From assembly GCA_964485695.1 (NCBI GenBank), contig CAZAKZ010000121.1, positions 1 to 17,090 on the forward strand: a DNA stretch of 17,090 nucleotides, in the 5' to 3' direction. A program made the translations under genes and the position numbers. The stretch is from CAZAKZ01 sp964485695 (lineage in GTDB: Bacteria; Planctomycetota; JAFGQW01). Below the pieces are notes generated by a model. That model saw only the letters and a program-made list of their open reading frames with translations, did not search any database and was not told where the DNA came from. Position 1 is the first letter of the stretch. Each line of letters begins with the position of its first letter. Of this stretch, positions 1 to 6,906 are shown in pieces.

Positions 1-20
1 CGTATGCCCGGTGGTGTGGG

Positions 21-163
21 AGGGGGGAACCGTGAGGTTTCCCCCTATCCCGATTTCCCCGGGATTTCAGATTTTTTCAAATTTCCGGGGTCCACTTCGG
101 CCCGGGCCTGACTGAGGGGTGAGGGCATCGACCTTCGATCCCCTCCGGGGCCCGAAAGGCCCC
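21..163 (+). promoter_or_regulatory. Hairpin-rich 5' leader of the protease gene
   Basis: Three stem-loops and one looser one follow each other in the 207 bases before the protease start. Positions 21-31 pair with 36-46 (11 bp, one G-T wobble, GTGA tetraloop of the GNRA type). Positions 57-62 pair with 85-90 (CCCCGG/CCGGGG) around an AT-rich loop. Positions 121-131 pair with 135-145 (10 of 11 pairs, CCT loop). Positions 147-152 pair with 158-163 (GGGGCC/GGCCCC, CGAAA loop). None is followed by a T-run, so they are not convincing intrinsic terminators. They could be a structured mRNA leader, or the end of an upstream gene outside the window. I saw no clear -35/-10 pair and no riboswitch class that I recognise. 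Confidence 0.35.
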
Positions 164-207
164 GTCTCAAGCTCTGCTTTCTTGAAACCCTGGATGGAGG
201 AATCGAG

Positions 208-3200
208 ATGAAATCCCACATCAGACGCACGAAACTCCTGCTGGGCGGCGCCATGGTCCTGGGCCTGGTCTTCTTCCCCCTTGTCCTTTCCGGCATGGTG
301 CTGGGCGGAGACGGCGGGGAGAAGGAACCCCTTCCACCCGGCCTCGTTCCGGCCACCAATCATGAGACCGTCCTCGTGCCCGCGGCACCGGAGAACCCCG
401 ACGCACCGGCTGTGACCTACGAGGATCCGGAGCCGGGCCTGCCGGGGGATGAATCGGCGAACCGGCCGATCCCCGATTACCTGAAGGGCGAGCCGTATCG
501 CCTCTCCTTCGTGAGCGGCGACTACTATCCTCCGCAACACGAGCGCGTCGATCCCCGCCTCGTCGAGGGCCTGGGTCGCTTCGGCCGGGACCATACCTAC
601 GGCTACGTCATGTTCCGGGGCGCTGTCCAGGCGCACAAGGTCAAGACCCTCGAGGGCCTCGGCCTGGTGTTCGGGAGCCCTCATACCTTCAACTGCCTCC
701 AGGCCTGGATCCCCGGCAGGGCGCTGGCCGCTCTGCGGGTGCACCCATTCGTTCGATGGGTTGGGTACGCCCGGTCCGAGCAGAAGGCGGACCCGCTCGT
801 TCTCGAGGCGATGAACAACCCGGTCAACGACCCGACCCGACCCGTCCCGGTGTTCGTCAACGTCTTCGACAGCGATCTCGGCCCCTGGTCCGAGGAGAGA
901 TCCATCGACGAGGTGCCCCCGCAGGTCTCCGTCGATCCCAAAGAGGTGGCCATGCGGGCCATGGTGACCATGTCCAACGGTCCCTTCCACCGCGCTATTG
1001 AAGCCGAGGGCGGCCGCGTCATGGGGTACGAAGACTCCATCCGCACTTTCTACGTGTGGGCCACGCCCCCGACAATCCGACGCATCGTGGGGCTGGATTT
1101 CGTGGCCGGTCTGGACATGGCCCTCGAGCCCACCCCGGACCACGACCGCAGCATCCGCGTGACATCGGCCGACTACGTGGGCAACCTGACCTCTTACTGC
1201 GGCAAGGACACCTCTGTGGCCATCGTGGACAGCGGCTTTCACCACGCCCACTCTGACCTCTCCCAGACCTACACCCTGAGCTGGGATTACTCGGGCGAGG
1301 CCAAGCCGACCGTGGACAACTGCGGACACGGCACCCACGTTGCCGCTACCGTCTTCGGCGACGGTTCGGCCCGGTCCGACAGGCGCTACCGCGGGTCGGC
1401 CCCCAAGACCGGTACCCTGGCGAACCACGCCGTCTACAAGCTGAAGGTCTTCAAGGGCGACTGCAACGGCGGCACCAACTACCCGAACTACTGTCCCACC
1501 GCCTGGACCGTCACCACCAAGGGGTACTCTTCCTGGAGCACCCTGACCCTCAAGAGCACCGTGGTGCAGAACAGCTGGGGCAGCGGCAACCGCCTCTCCA
1601 CCGGCTACTACGGCACCGATACCCTGTCGCGTGCCTGCGATACCAACACCCACACCCACCGGCAGCTCTACGTGATGTCGACCGGCAACTCGGGCGGAAG
1701 TTCGTCCACCCAGTACTTCAAGTCCACCCGGCCGCCGAACGTGGCCAAGTCGGCCTTTGCCGTGGGAAGCATTCTGGACTGGGACGACACCTCCGGGGCC
1801 TCCGGAAACCGCTATCCCGGCGCCCACCGGTTCTCGAGCTCCAAGGGGCCGACCCGCGACGGCCGGATGAAACCGCAGATCTCGGCTCCCGGCCACATGA
1901 TCGTGTCGGCCAAGACCAACACCACCACGTCCTACACGGCCAAGTCCGGCACCAGCATGTCGACGCCCCACGTGTCCGGCGTCGCCGCCATGATGCACGA
2001 CGCCAGCTCGGCCTACCGGACCTATCCCTGCCTGTCGCGCGCCAAGATGATGGCCGCCGCGGCTCCCTATGCGGGTATCCACTCCTGGTCCTCGTCCTCG
2101 GAGAGCTACTACAACCGCCGGGGCATGGGACAGGTGGACGCGTACGCCAGCATCTTCTCGAACAACACCGCCCAGGGATGGACGTCCGGGTACGCCTACC
2201 GGACCCTCACCCGTTCCAGTAGCGGATTCTATTTCGACATTACTATCCCTTCCGACGCCAAGCGCACCTTCTTCGTCATGAGCTGGGACGAGAAGGCGCC
2301 GGCGCTGAACGCCACCAAGGCGGTGCTCTACAACCTGGACCTCATCCTCGACGTGTATCCCTTCAATCCGGACATCAACAAGGGCGAGTACTATTCGCGG
2401 AATTCCGTCGAGAACTACGACTGGTACGGAAACATTTCATCCATCTCTGCCCTCCGGGGCAAGAAGGTGCGGGTGAAGATCCCCTTCTTGAAGAAGCCCA
2501 CCTCGTCGAGCGAGGTCGTACGCGTGGGGGTCGGCTACCACATCCCGCGCGGCGACTACACCCCCTCGGCCTCGGTGACCGTGACCGCCAGCCCGACCAA
2601 GGTGAAGCCCGGGGCGACCGTCACCGCCACGGCCACAGCCGCCCTCAAGGACTACCGCGCCAACAACCTCTACATGTATCTGGCCAGCGGGTCGGGCTTC
2701 ACGGCCACCACCCTGAGACACACGACCCGGGATAGCCGTACCCTCACCACCGATACCGTGGTCTCCAGCGCGCGAGACTCGAAAATGAACTGGACGCTGG
2801 GCGAGGCGGGATACTGGTGGTCGACCACGCACCGCCGCCTGACCTGGACGCTCCGCGCGCCCTCTTCCAGCGGCAGCCGCACCATCCGGGCCTACGCCCG
2901 CGGGGACTCGACGGCCTCGACCTCGGGCTACACCACGGTGTGCGTGGACGGCCTGGCGCCGAACAGGCCGTCCAACGTCCGGAGCACCACGCACGCCACC
3001 GGTGCCTGGACCAACCGGAGGAGCTTCACCGCGAACTGGACGGCGGCCTCGGACAACGGCTGTGCCGGCATGATGGGGTATGGCCTCAAGATGAGCTCCG
3101 GCTGCAGCTCGCCCACGATCCGGAACCTGGGCAACGTCACCACCTATTCGACGACCCTGCCGGCCTCCGCAGGATCGAACTGGTATCTGAACATCCGTTC

Positions 3201-4200
3201 CTACGACCAGGTGGGCAACGCGTCATCGAGCACCTGTGTCGGTCCCTACCGCATCGATACGGTGGCGCCGACGAGCGGGAAGATTTCCATCAACAGCGGC
3301 GCCTCCACCACCCGGAGCCTCACCGTGACCCTGAGCAGCCTCGGAGCCACCGAGACCGGAAGCGGCCTCTACCGGATGCGCTTTTCCGGCAACGGCTCCA
3401 CCTGGTCCTCGTGGCAGACCTACGCCACCTCCCGGACCGGGTGGAACCTGGCGTCCTACGGCGGCGGCAGCATTCCCGGCCTCAAGCGCGTCTACGTCCA
3501 GTACCAGGACCGGGCCGGCAACGTCTCCTTGGCGGCCCTGGACACCATCACCTACAGTCCCCTGGACATCACCTCGGTGTCGCCGAACCGCGGCACCCTC
3601 ATCGGCGAGGACACGGTCACCCTCACCGGTGCCGGATTCGCTTCGGGCGCCCGGGTCTACTTCGGCGGTGCGAGTGCCGCCGCCGTTAAGGTGTACTCCT
3701 CGACCCGCATCACCTGCCGGACACCGCGCCGTCTCTCCGGAGGGAGCGTGGACGTCCAGGTGGTGGTGGGAAGCGTCTCCGACAAGCTGACGCGCGGCTA
3801 CACCTACGTGGGCGCGAGCGTCGTTGCGAGCGGGGATCCGCGACTGGCCACGCCCTACCCGGTCACCTTCAGCGCCCCCGTAGACGGGGGCAGGACCTAC
3901 GTCGGGGCCGCCAGCTTCGGCACCGGTCCCCTCCTCCTGTCTCCGCACAATCCGCTATATCTGAGTCCCGACATCCTGTTCTTCTTGACGGTGAAAAACC
4001 AGGTTCCCACCCTCTTCAGGAATCTCCAGGGTGTCCTGAACGCTTCGGGCCAGGGCGTTTGCACGGTGATTCTCCCCAACATCCCGGCCATCGTGGGCCT
4101 CAGGTTCTACATGGCCTTTGTCTCCCTGGACGCCTCGAAGCCCCTGGGGGTCCGCACGGTTTCCTCGACCAGGGGATTCAGGATCCAGTCCCGGCCGTAG
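208..4200 (+). CDS. Secreted subtilisin-like serine protease (peptidase S8) with Ig/TIG C-terminal tail
   Basis: This is a 1330-residue exported endopeptidase. The ATG follows a GGAGG at 196-200 with a 7-base gap. Residues 1-33 form a signal peptide or anchor (RRTK, then a long hydrophobic stretch). Residues about 128-311 look like a pro-region built of two related copies. The S8 catalytic domain spans roughly 330-650. Its triad is Asp341 (IVDSG), His374 (GHGTHVA) and Ser583 (SGTSMSTPHVSG), with the oxyanion Asn494 (STGNSG), so it should be active. After it come a beta-rich region, Fn3/Ig-like segments (about 915-1110, ending YQDRAGNVS), a TIG/IPT domain (about 1120-1202, starting ITSVSPNRG) and a last domain (about 1205-1330) with the signature LPNIPAIVGLRFYMAFVSLD. 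I recall this last domain from exported Planctomycetota proteins. No LPXTG motif or C-terminal anchor is visible. The gene stands alone, facing a convergent operon. The family call is very secure; the substrate is unknown. Confidence 0.95.
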   Translation: MKSHIRRTKLLLGGAMVLGLVFFPLVLSGMVLGGDGGEKEPLPPGLVPATNHETVLVPAAPENPDAPAVTYEDPEPGLPGDESANRPIPDYLKGEPYRLSFVSGDYYPPQHERVDPRLVEGLGRFGRDHTYGYVMFRGAVQAHKVKTLEGLGLVFGSPHTFNCLQAWIPGRALAALRVHPFVRWVGYARSEQKADPLVLEAMNNPVNDPTRPVPVFVNVFDSDLGPWSEERSIDEVPPQVSVDPKEVAMRAMVTMSNGPFHRAIEAEGGRVMGYEDSIRTFYVWATPPTIRRIVGLDFVAGLDMALEPTPDHDRSIRVTSADYVGNLTSYCGKDTSVAIVDSGFHHAHSDLSQTYTLSWDYSGEAKPTVDNCGHGTHVAATVFGDGSARSDRRYRGSAPKTGTLANHAVYKLKVFKGDCNGGTNYPNYCPTAWTVTTKGYSSWSTLTLKSTVVQNSWGSGNRLSTGYYGTDTLSRACDTNTHTHRQLYVMSTGNSGGSSSTQYFKSTRPPNVAKSAFAVGSILDWDDTSGASGNRYPGAHRFSSSKGPTRDGRMKPQISAPGHMIVSAKTNTTTSYTAKSGTSMSTPHVSGVAAMMHDASSAYRTYPCLSRAKMMAAAAPYAGIHSWSSSSESYYNRRGMGQVDAYASIFSNNTAQGWTSGYAYRTLTRSSSGFYFDITIPSDAKRTFFVMSWDEKAPALNATKAVLYNLDLILDVYPFNPDINKGEYYSRNSVENYDWYGNISSISALRGKKVRVKIPFLKKPTSSSEVVRVGVGYHIPRGDYTPSASVTVTASPTKVKPGATVTATATAALKDYRANNLYMYLASGSGFTATTLRHTTRDSRTLTTDTVVSSARDSKMNWTLGEAGYWWSTTHRRLTWTLRAPSSSGSRTIRAYARGDSTASTSGYTTVCVDGLAPNRPSNVRSTTHATGAWTNRRSFTANWTAASDNGCAGMMGYGLKMSSGCSSPTIRNLGNVTTYSTTLPASAGSNWYLNIRSYDQVGNASSSTCVGPYRIDTVAPTSGKISINSGASTTRSLTVTLSSLGATETGSGLYRMRFSGNGSTWSSWQTYATSRTGWNLASYGGGSIPGLKRVYVQYQDRAGNVSLAALDTITYSPLDITSVSPNRGTLIGEDTVTLTGAGFASGARVYFGGASAAAVKVYSSTRITCRTPRRLSGGSVDVQVVVGSVSDKLTRGYTYVGASVVASGDPRLATPYPVTFSAPVDGGRTYVGAASFGTGPLLLSPHNPLYLSPDILFFLTVKNQVPTLFRNLQGVLNASGQGVCTVILPNIPAIVGLRFYMAFVSLDASKPLGVRTVSSTRGFRIQSRP

Positions 4201-4225
4201 CCGGATTCGATCGCAGATTATCCCC

Positions 4226-4264
4226 GGCGCGGGGGCCCGTAGGCGGGCCCTCGCGCCTTGTTTA
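4226..4264 (+). terminator. Intrinsic terminator of the protease gene
   Basis: Positions 4226-4239 (GGCGCGGGGGCCCG) pair with 4244-4257 over 14 bp with one G-T wobble and a TAGG loop. A short T-rich tail (TTGTTTA) follows on the plus strand. The hairpin lies between the stop of the protease and the stop of the converging phosphoesterase gene, so it may stop transcription from both sides, although the minus-strand side lacks a T-run. Confidence 0.75.
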
Positions 4265-4275
4265 TGCGTGAGTCC

Positions 4276-5085
4276 CTACCAGAGGTAATCCGCCTCGACT
4301 CCGTTGTTGCTCAGAGTGACCCGGATCGGTTCCTGGCCGGGCTGGAGGGCCAGGGTTCCCCCGATGTCCACCTTCCACGCGCCGGACACCTGCGGGGATT
4401 CGTGGATGTGTCCGTGGAGCGACACCCGCGGCTGTTCCCGTTCGAGGAATTCCAGGATGGCCCGGCTGCCCACTTCCCTGCCGTCCATACATACGTCGAG
4501 GCCCTTGCCGAGGGGGGGCGAGTGTATGACCGCGAGGGTTCGGGCGGGGTCTTCGAACGTGACGTTCCGGAGCTCTTCCTCGATGGTACCTCGGTCATGG
4601 AGGAATTTCTCGATGTCCTCGATGGCGATGTAGCCGTCCCCGGTGGACAGGACCGGATCGGAGAATTGCGGCGGCCGCGTGGCTCCCTCGTGGTCCAGCT
4701 TCACCCAATCCTTCAATCCGAACGGATACTCGGGCACGAAGTTGTATCCCCAGAACTTCCATCCCTCGATGTCCACGGTCCGGCCGTCGATGCGCGTGAA
4801 GAGACCCGCGGCCTCGAGCCCGTCCAGGTAGTGGAGGTAGGCCTTCAGGTCGTCATTGCCGAACATGCCCGCCACCCGGATGCCCAGGTCCCCGGCCCTC
4901 TTCAGCCAGGGGGGGAAGAACGCCTCGAGGAATGCCTTGCCGCCGCGGTGGGGGCACATGTCGCCACCGTTCAGGATGAGGCTCACACCCCGGCCGGCGG
5001 CTTCCTCCAGGGTCCGGTCGTACTTGTCTTCGTTCCCGTGGAAATCGGTGCAGAAGATGAAGGTCAGGTCTCCGGTATCCGCCAT
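4276..5085 (-). CDS. Calcineurin-like metallophosphoesterase
   Basis: This is a 269-residue soluble dinuclear-metal phosphoesterase with no signal peptide. The family motifs appear in order: Asp14-x-His16 (TDFHG), Asp42 in NGGD, Asn77 in GND, a metal His in VIHSPP, and the terminal GHIHE. The usual GNH[DE] motif reads GNDD, so the catalytic-acid histidine position is an Asp. I believe this occurs in some class III phosphoesterases, but it makes the substrate harder to guess. The ATG at 5085 is preceded by GGAG about 6 bases upstream. The gene begins 15 bases after the stop of the 2-hydroxyacid dehydrogenase on the same strand, so the two are very probably co-transcribed. The fold is secure; no substrate can be assigned. 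Confidence 0.9.
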   Translation of the reverse strand: MADTGDLTFIFCTDFHGNEDKYDRTLEEAAGRGVSLILNGGDMCPHRGGKAFLEAFFPPWLKRAGDLGIRVAGMFGNDDLKAYLHYLDGLEAAGLFTRIDGRTVDIEGWKFWGYNFVPEYPFGLKDWVKLDHEGATRPPQFSDPVLSTGDGYIAIEDIEKFLHDRGTIEEELRNVTFEDPARTLAVIHSPPLGKGLDVCMDGREVGSRAILEFLEREQPRVSLHGHIHESPQVSGAWKVDIGGTLALQPGQEPIRVTLSNNGVEADYLW

Positions 5086-5100
5086 TATATCTCCGTCCGG

Positions 5101-6060
5101 TCAAACCACTCTGTGAAGCGGCGCCTTTCCATTAAGCACAGCCACGAGGTTCCCGGCCGCGATCTCGGCCATCTTGGAACGGGCCGTGGTGGTGGCGCTT
5201 CCGGTGTGCGGGGTGAGCACGGTGTTGGGCAGATCGAGGAGTTCCGGCTCCACCGCGGGCTCGTTCTCGTAGACGTCGAGGCCGGCTCCCCCGATCTCCC
5301 CTTCTCTCAGGGCCGCCACCAGGGCCTTCTCGTCCACCACCGGGCCCCGGCTCGTGTTGATCAGGACGGCAGTGGACTTCATCTTCGTGAGCTCGGCTGC
5401 GCCGATGAGGTGGCGGGTTGATTCGTTGAGCGGCACGTGGAGGGAGAGATAATCACTTTCGGCCAGCAGGGTGTCGAGGTCCACCCGTCGGGCCCCGACG
5501 GTCGAGTTCAGGGCCTCGTTCTCCTTCCGGGCAGTGTAGAGCACCTTCATGCCGAAGCCTGCGGATTTGAGGCCGAAGGCGGTACCGATGCGTCCCGCGC
5601 CCACGATGCCCAGGGTCGCCCCGGTGACGTCTGAGCCCAGGAACTGGAGCGGCCCCCAGCCCGACCACCGGCCGGCGCGAAGACAGGCGTCGGACTCCAC
5701 CATGCGGCGGGCAGCGGCAAAGAGCAGGGCCCACGCGTGGTCGGCGGTGGCGTCGGTGAGGACACCCGGGGTGTTGGTGACGATGATGCCCCGCGCCCGG
5801 CAGGCCTCGATGTCGATGTTGTTGTATCCGACGGCGTAGTTCGAGAACACCTTGCACCCGGCCGCGGCCTCGACGACCCCCACGTCCACGGTGTCGTTCA
5901 ACAGACACAGCACCGCGTCCCGGCCCCGGACCTTGTCCAGGAGCTCCCCGGGGTCCAGCACCCGGTCCGCCGGGTTCACTTCCACTGCGTAGCCCTGGGC
6001 CTCCAGGAGGTCCAGGCCGGCATCCGGAATCTTCCTCGTGACGTATACATTCCAGGTCAT
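5101..6060 (-). CDS. D-2-hydroxyacid dehydrogenase, glyoxylate/hydroxypyruvate reductase type
   Basis: This 319-residue cytosolic oxidoreductase has the full-length layout of the D-isomer-specific 2-hydroxyacid dehydrogenases. It has an N-terminal substrate half, an NAD(P) Rossmann insert with GxGxxG at Gly154-Gly156-Gly159, and the catalytic set Arg238 (NTSRGP), Glu267 (ENEP) and His285 (TPHTGSAT). The SNYAVGYNNID segment near residue 73 is typical of glyoxylate/hydroxypyruvate reductases (GyaR/GhrB-like), which reduce glyoxylate or hydroxypyruvate with NAD(P)H. Phosphoglycerate dehydrogenase is less likely because there is no ACT or regulatory tail. The ATG has only a weak GGAA-type Shine-Dalgarno. 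It is the first gene of a probable two-gene unit with the phosphoesterase. The family is secure; the exact substrate is inferred. Confidence 0.92.
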   Translation of the reverse strand: MTWNVYVTRKIPDAGLDLLEAQGYAVEVNPADRVLDPGELLDKVRGRDAVLCLLNDTVDVGVVEAAAGCKVFSNYAVGYNNIDIEACRARGIIVTNTPGVLTDATADHAWALLFAAARRMVESDACLRAGRWSGWGPLQFLGSDVTGATLGIVGAGRIGTAFGLKSAGFGMKVLYTARKENEALNSTVGARRVDLDTLLAESDYLSLHVPLNESTRHLIGAAELTKMKSTAVLINTSRGPVVDEKALVAALREGEIGGAGLDVYENEPAVEPELLDLPNTVLTPHTGSATTTARSKMAEIAAGNLVAVLNGKAPLHRVV

Positions 6061-6122
6061 GAGACAGTCTTTCCAGTTCCTGCAGGATCGTCGTGTCGAA
6101 AACAGCCGGTCTCCACGGGAAT

Positions 6123-6128
6123 ACTATA
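6123..6128 (-). promoter_or_regulatory. Possible -10 element for the dehydrogenase operon
   Basis: Read on the minus strand this is TATAGT, five of six matches to a sigma-70 -10 box, about 63 bases before the dehydrogenase ATG. I could not find a good -35 at the right distance, so this is weak. Confidence 0.25.
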
Positions 6129-6209
6129 GAAGAAGAGAGGAGCGCCTCCCAGGGCCTGCCCGGGTGACAGGCGAATCCGGGTTCATGAGAAGGAGTCGCA
6201 TCCGTGTCC

Positions 6210-6237
6210 TTGACCTTCGACCCGGGTCCGATACCAT
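6210..6237 (+). promoter_or_regulatory. Possible sigma-70 promoter of the small membrane protein gene
   Basis: TTGACC at 6210-6215 is followed after 16 bases by TACCAT at 6232-6237. These match the consensus in five and four of six positions. The predicted start of transcription would leave a leader of about 45 bases before the ATG at 6288. Confidence 0.3.
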
Positions 6238-6287
6238 GAATGAAAATCATCACAGCATAACCCGCGGCCCTGATTGAAGGCAGCACG

Positions 6288-6458
6288 ATGGAAGCGCAAG
6301 AGAAGAAGAGTCCGGCGGAAAGCCCGGTGAAGATGAGCGATGGAGACCTATCCCATTTCAGCGGAACACGCTTGATCATCGTGATCGCGGGGTGGGTTTT
6401 CCTCGTGCCCCTGTTGATCGTCTGGTTTTTCTGGGCCCGGTCCCTCGCGATCCTGTAG
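6288..6458 (+). CDS. Small single-pass membrane protein, 56 residues, unknown function
   Basis: An ATG at 6288 opens 56 codons ending in TAG at 6456-6458. GAAGG at 6276-6280 sits 7 bases before the ATG, which is good spacing. The product has a charged, hydrophilic N-terminal half (MEAQEKKSPAESPVK) and one long hydrophobic segment, about residues 28-50 (LIIVIAGWVFLVPLLIVWFF), ending in WARSLAIL. This is the composition of a real single-pass inner-membrane miniprotein rather than a chance frame in GC-rich DNA. A candidate promoter lies upstream and a hairpin terminator about 40 bases downstream, so it fits a monocistronic unit divergent from the dehydrogenase operon. I recognise no family. The alternative is a chance ORF, which I think less likely. 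Confidence 0.6.
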   Translation: MEAQEKKSPAESPVKMSDGDLSHFSGTRLIIVIAGWVFLVPLLIVWFFWARSLAIL

Positions 6459-6497
6459 TTTCCCTCCCCTTGCAGGAAGATTAACCGGGCGGGAATG

Positions 6498-6533
6498 AAA
6501 AAAAGACGGATGCCTGACAGGGCATCCGTCTTT
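6498..6533 (-). terminator. Strong intrinsic terminator, best on the minus strand
   Basis: AAAGACGGATGCC at 6502-6514 pairs perfectly with 6521-6533 (13 bp, 6-base loop). On the minus strand the stem runs into seven T residues (A-run at 6498-6504), the classic form. On the plus strand only TTTCC follows, but the hairpin could still end the small membrane protein transcript. The M20 gene has its own terminator at 6858-6891, so the good minus-strand signal here implies another minus-strand transcript starting between the two. Confidence 0.8.
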
Positions 6534-6542
6534 CCACAATGT

Positions 6543-6575
6543 TCTTTCTGCGTACTCTCTACGTATATTCTGCGT
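6543..6575 (+). repeat. Three imperfect tandem 11-base repeats
   Basis: The units are TCTTTCTGCGT (6543-6553), ACTCTCTACGT (6554-6564) and ATATTCTGCGT (6565-6575), consensus roughly WYWYTCTRCGT. They lie in the 3' part of the candidate RNA, between its rod and the terminator. The 11-base period is close to one DNA helical turn, so a protein-binding array is as plausible as an RNA role. Confidence 0.5.
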
Positions 6576-6857
6576 CATCCCTCACTGATGTGCATGTGCC
6601 GGGTGACAAGCGCCCAGCACATGCACAGGCACTCAGTTGAAACGATCCGTCCGAATCGAAAGTAATGACGGACGTTCGTTCAGCATGAGGGATTCGCTTG
6701 AATTCGTCTCTTTTCCTACTTCGATTGTGCTCGAAATCTTCACCTAGCACTTTATCAACAACCGGCCCGGATGGGAAGAATCAACCCACATATTTTTTCA
6801 GGAAATTTCGGAACCGAGGAACGAGGTCCCAGGAGAATGTCAAGACCCTGTTTGGGT

Positions 6858-6891
6858 AAAAAAACGCCGGTCAAATCACCTTGGCCGGCGT
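6858..6891 (-). terminator. Intrinsic terminator of the M20 peptidase gene
   Basis: ACGCCGGTCAA at 6864-6874 pairs with TTGGCCGGCGT at 6881-6891 (11 bp, one wobble, ATCACC loop). On the minus strand the stem is followed by seven T residues (A-run at 6858-6864). It starts 15 bases after the stop codon of the peptidase gene. Confidence 0.88.
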
Positions 6892-6906
6892 GTCGCGGAT
6901 CCCTGT

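Larger units (their letters stand above)
6498..6760 (-). ncRNA. Candidate structured non-coding RNA (boundaries approximate)
   Basis: This stretch, about 45% GC in the part checked by eye against about 66% around it, has no convincing ORF and ends in the T-tailed terminator at 6498-6533. It folds compactly. An outer rod is formed by 6561-6563/6705-6707, 6567-6570/6700-6703, 6572-6574/6695-6697 and, uninterrupted, 6577-6584/6686-6693. It encloses two hairpins: 6589-6603 with 6613-6627 (15 bp, one wobble, 9-base loop) and 6641-6651 with 6667-6676 (10 bp, one bulged base). A further GTGCT/AGCAC hairpin can form near the 5' end, around 6730-6750. It does not match tmRNA, RNase P, SRP RNA or a typical 6S rod by the conserved motifs I know. 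The 5' end is a guess; no clear promoter was found. Confidence 0.42.

Noticed and set aside
67..2082. 671-residue open frame on the minus strand across the protease gene
   Set aside because: It is antisense to a gene with a complete catalytic triad; the translation is Gly/Val/His/Arg-rich with no motif, as expected from GC-rich third positions.
4258..5421. 387-residue plus-strand frame across the phosphoesterase and dehydrogenase
   Set aside because: It lies opposite two genes with clear active-site motifs; its own product has no recognisable feature.
6690..6712. TTCAAGC resembling a tRNA T-loop (possible tRNA or tmRNA end)
   Set aside because: The flanking bases do not form the 5-bp T-stem and no acceptor or CCA-like end is present; the bases are better paired in the rod of the candidate RNA.
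6559..6750. 63-codon GTG-started minus-strand frame inside the candidate RNA
   Set aside because: It has no ribosome site before the GTG, no hydrophobic or conserved-looking segment, and the same bases form strong hairpins.
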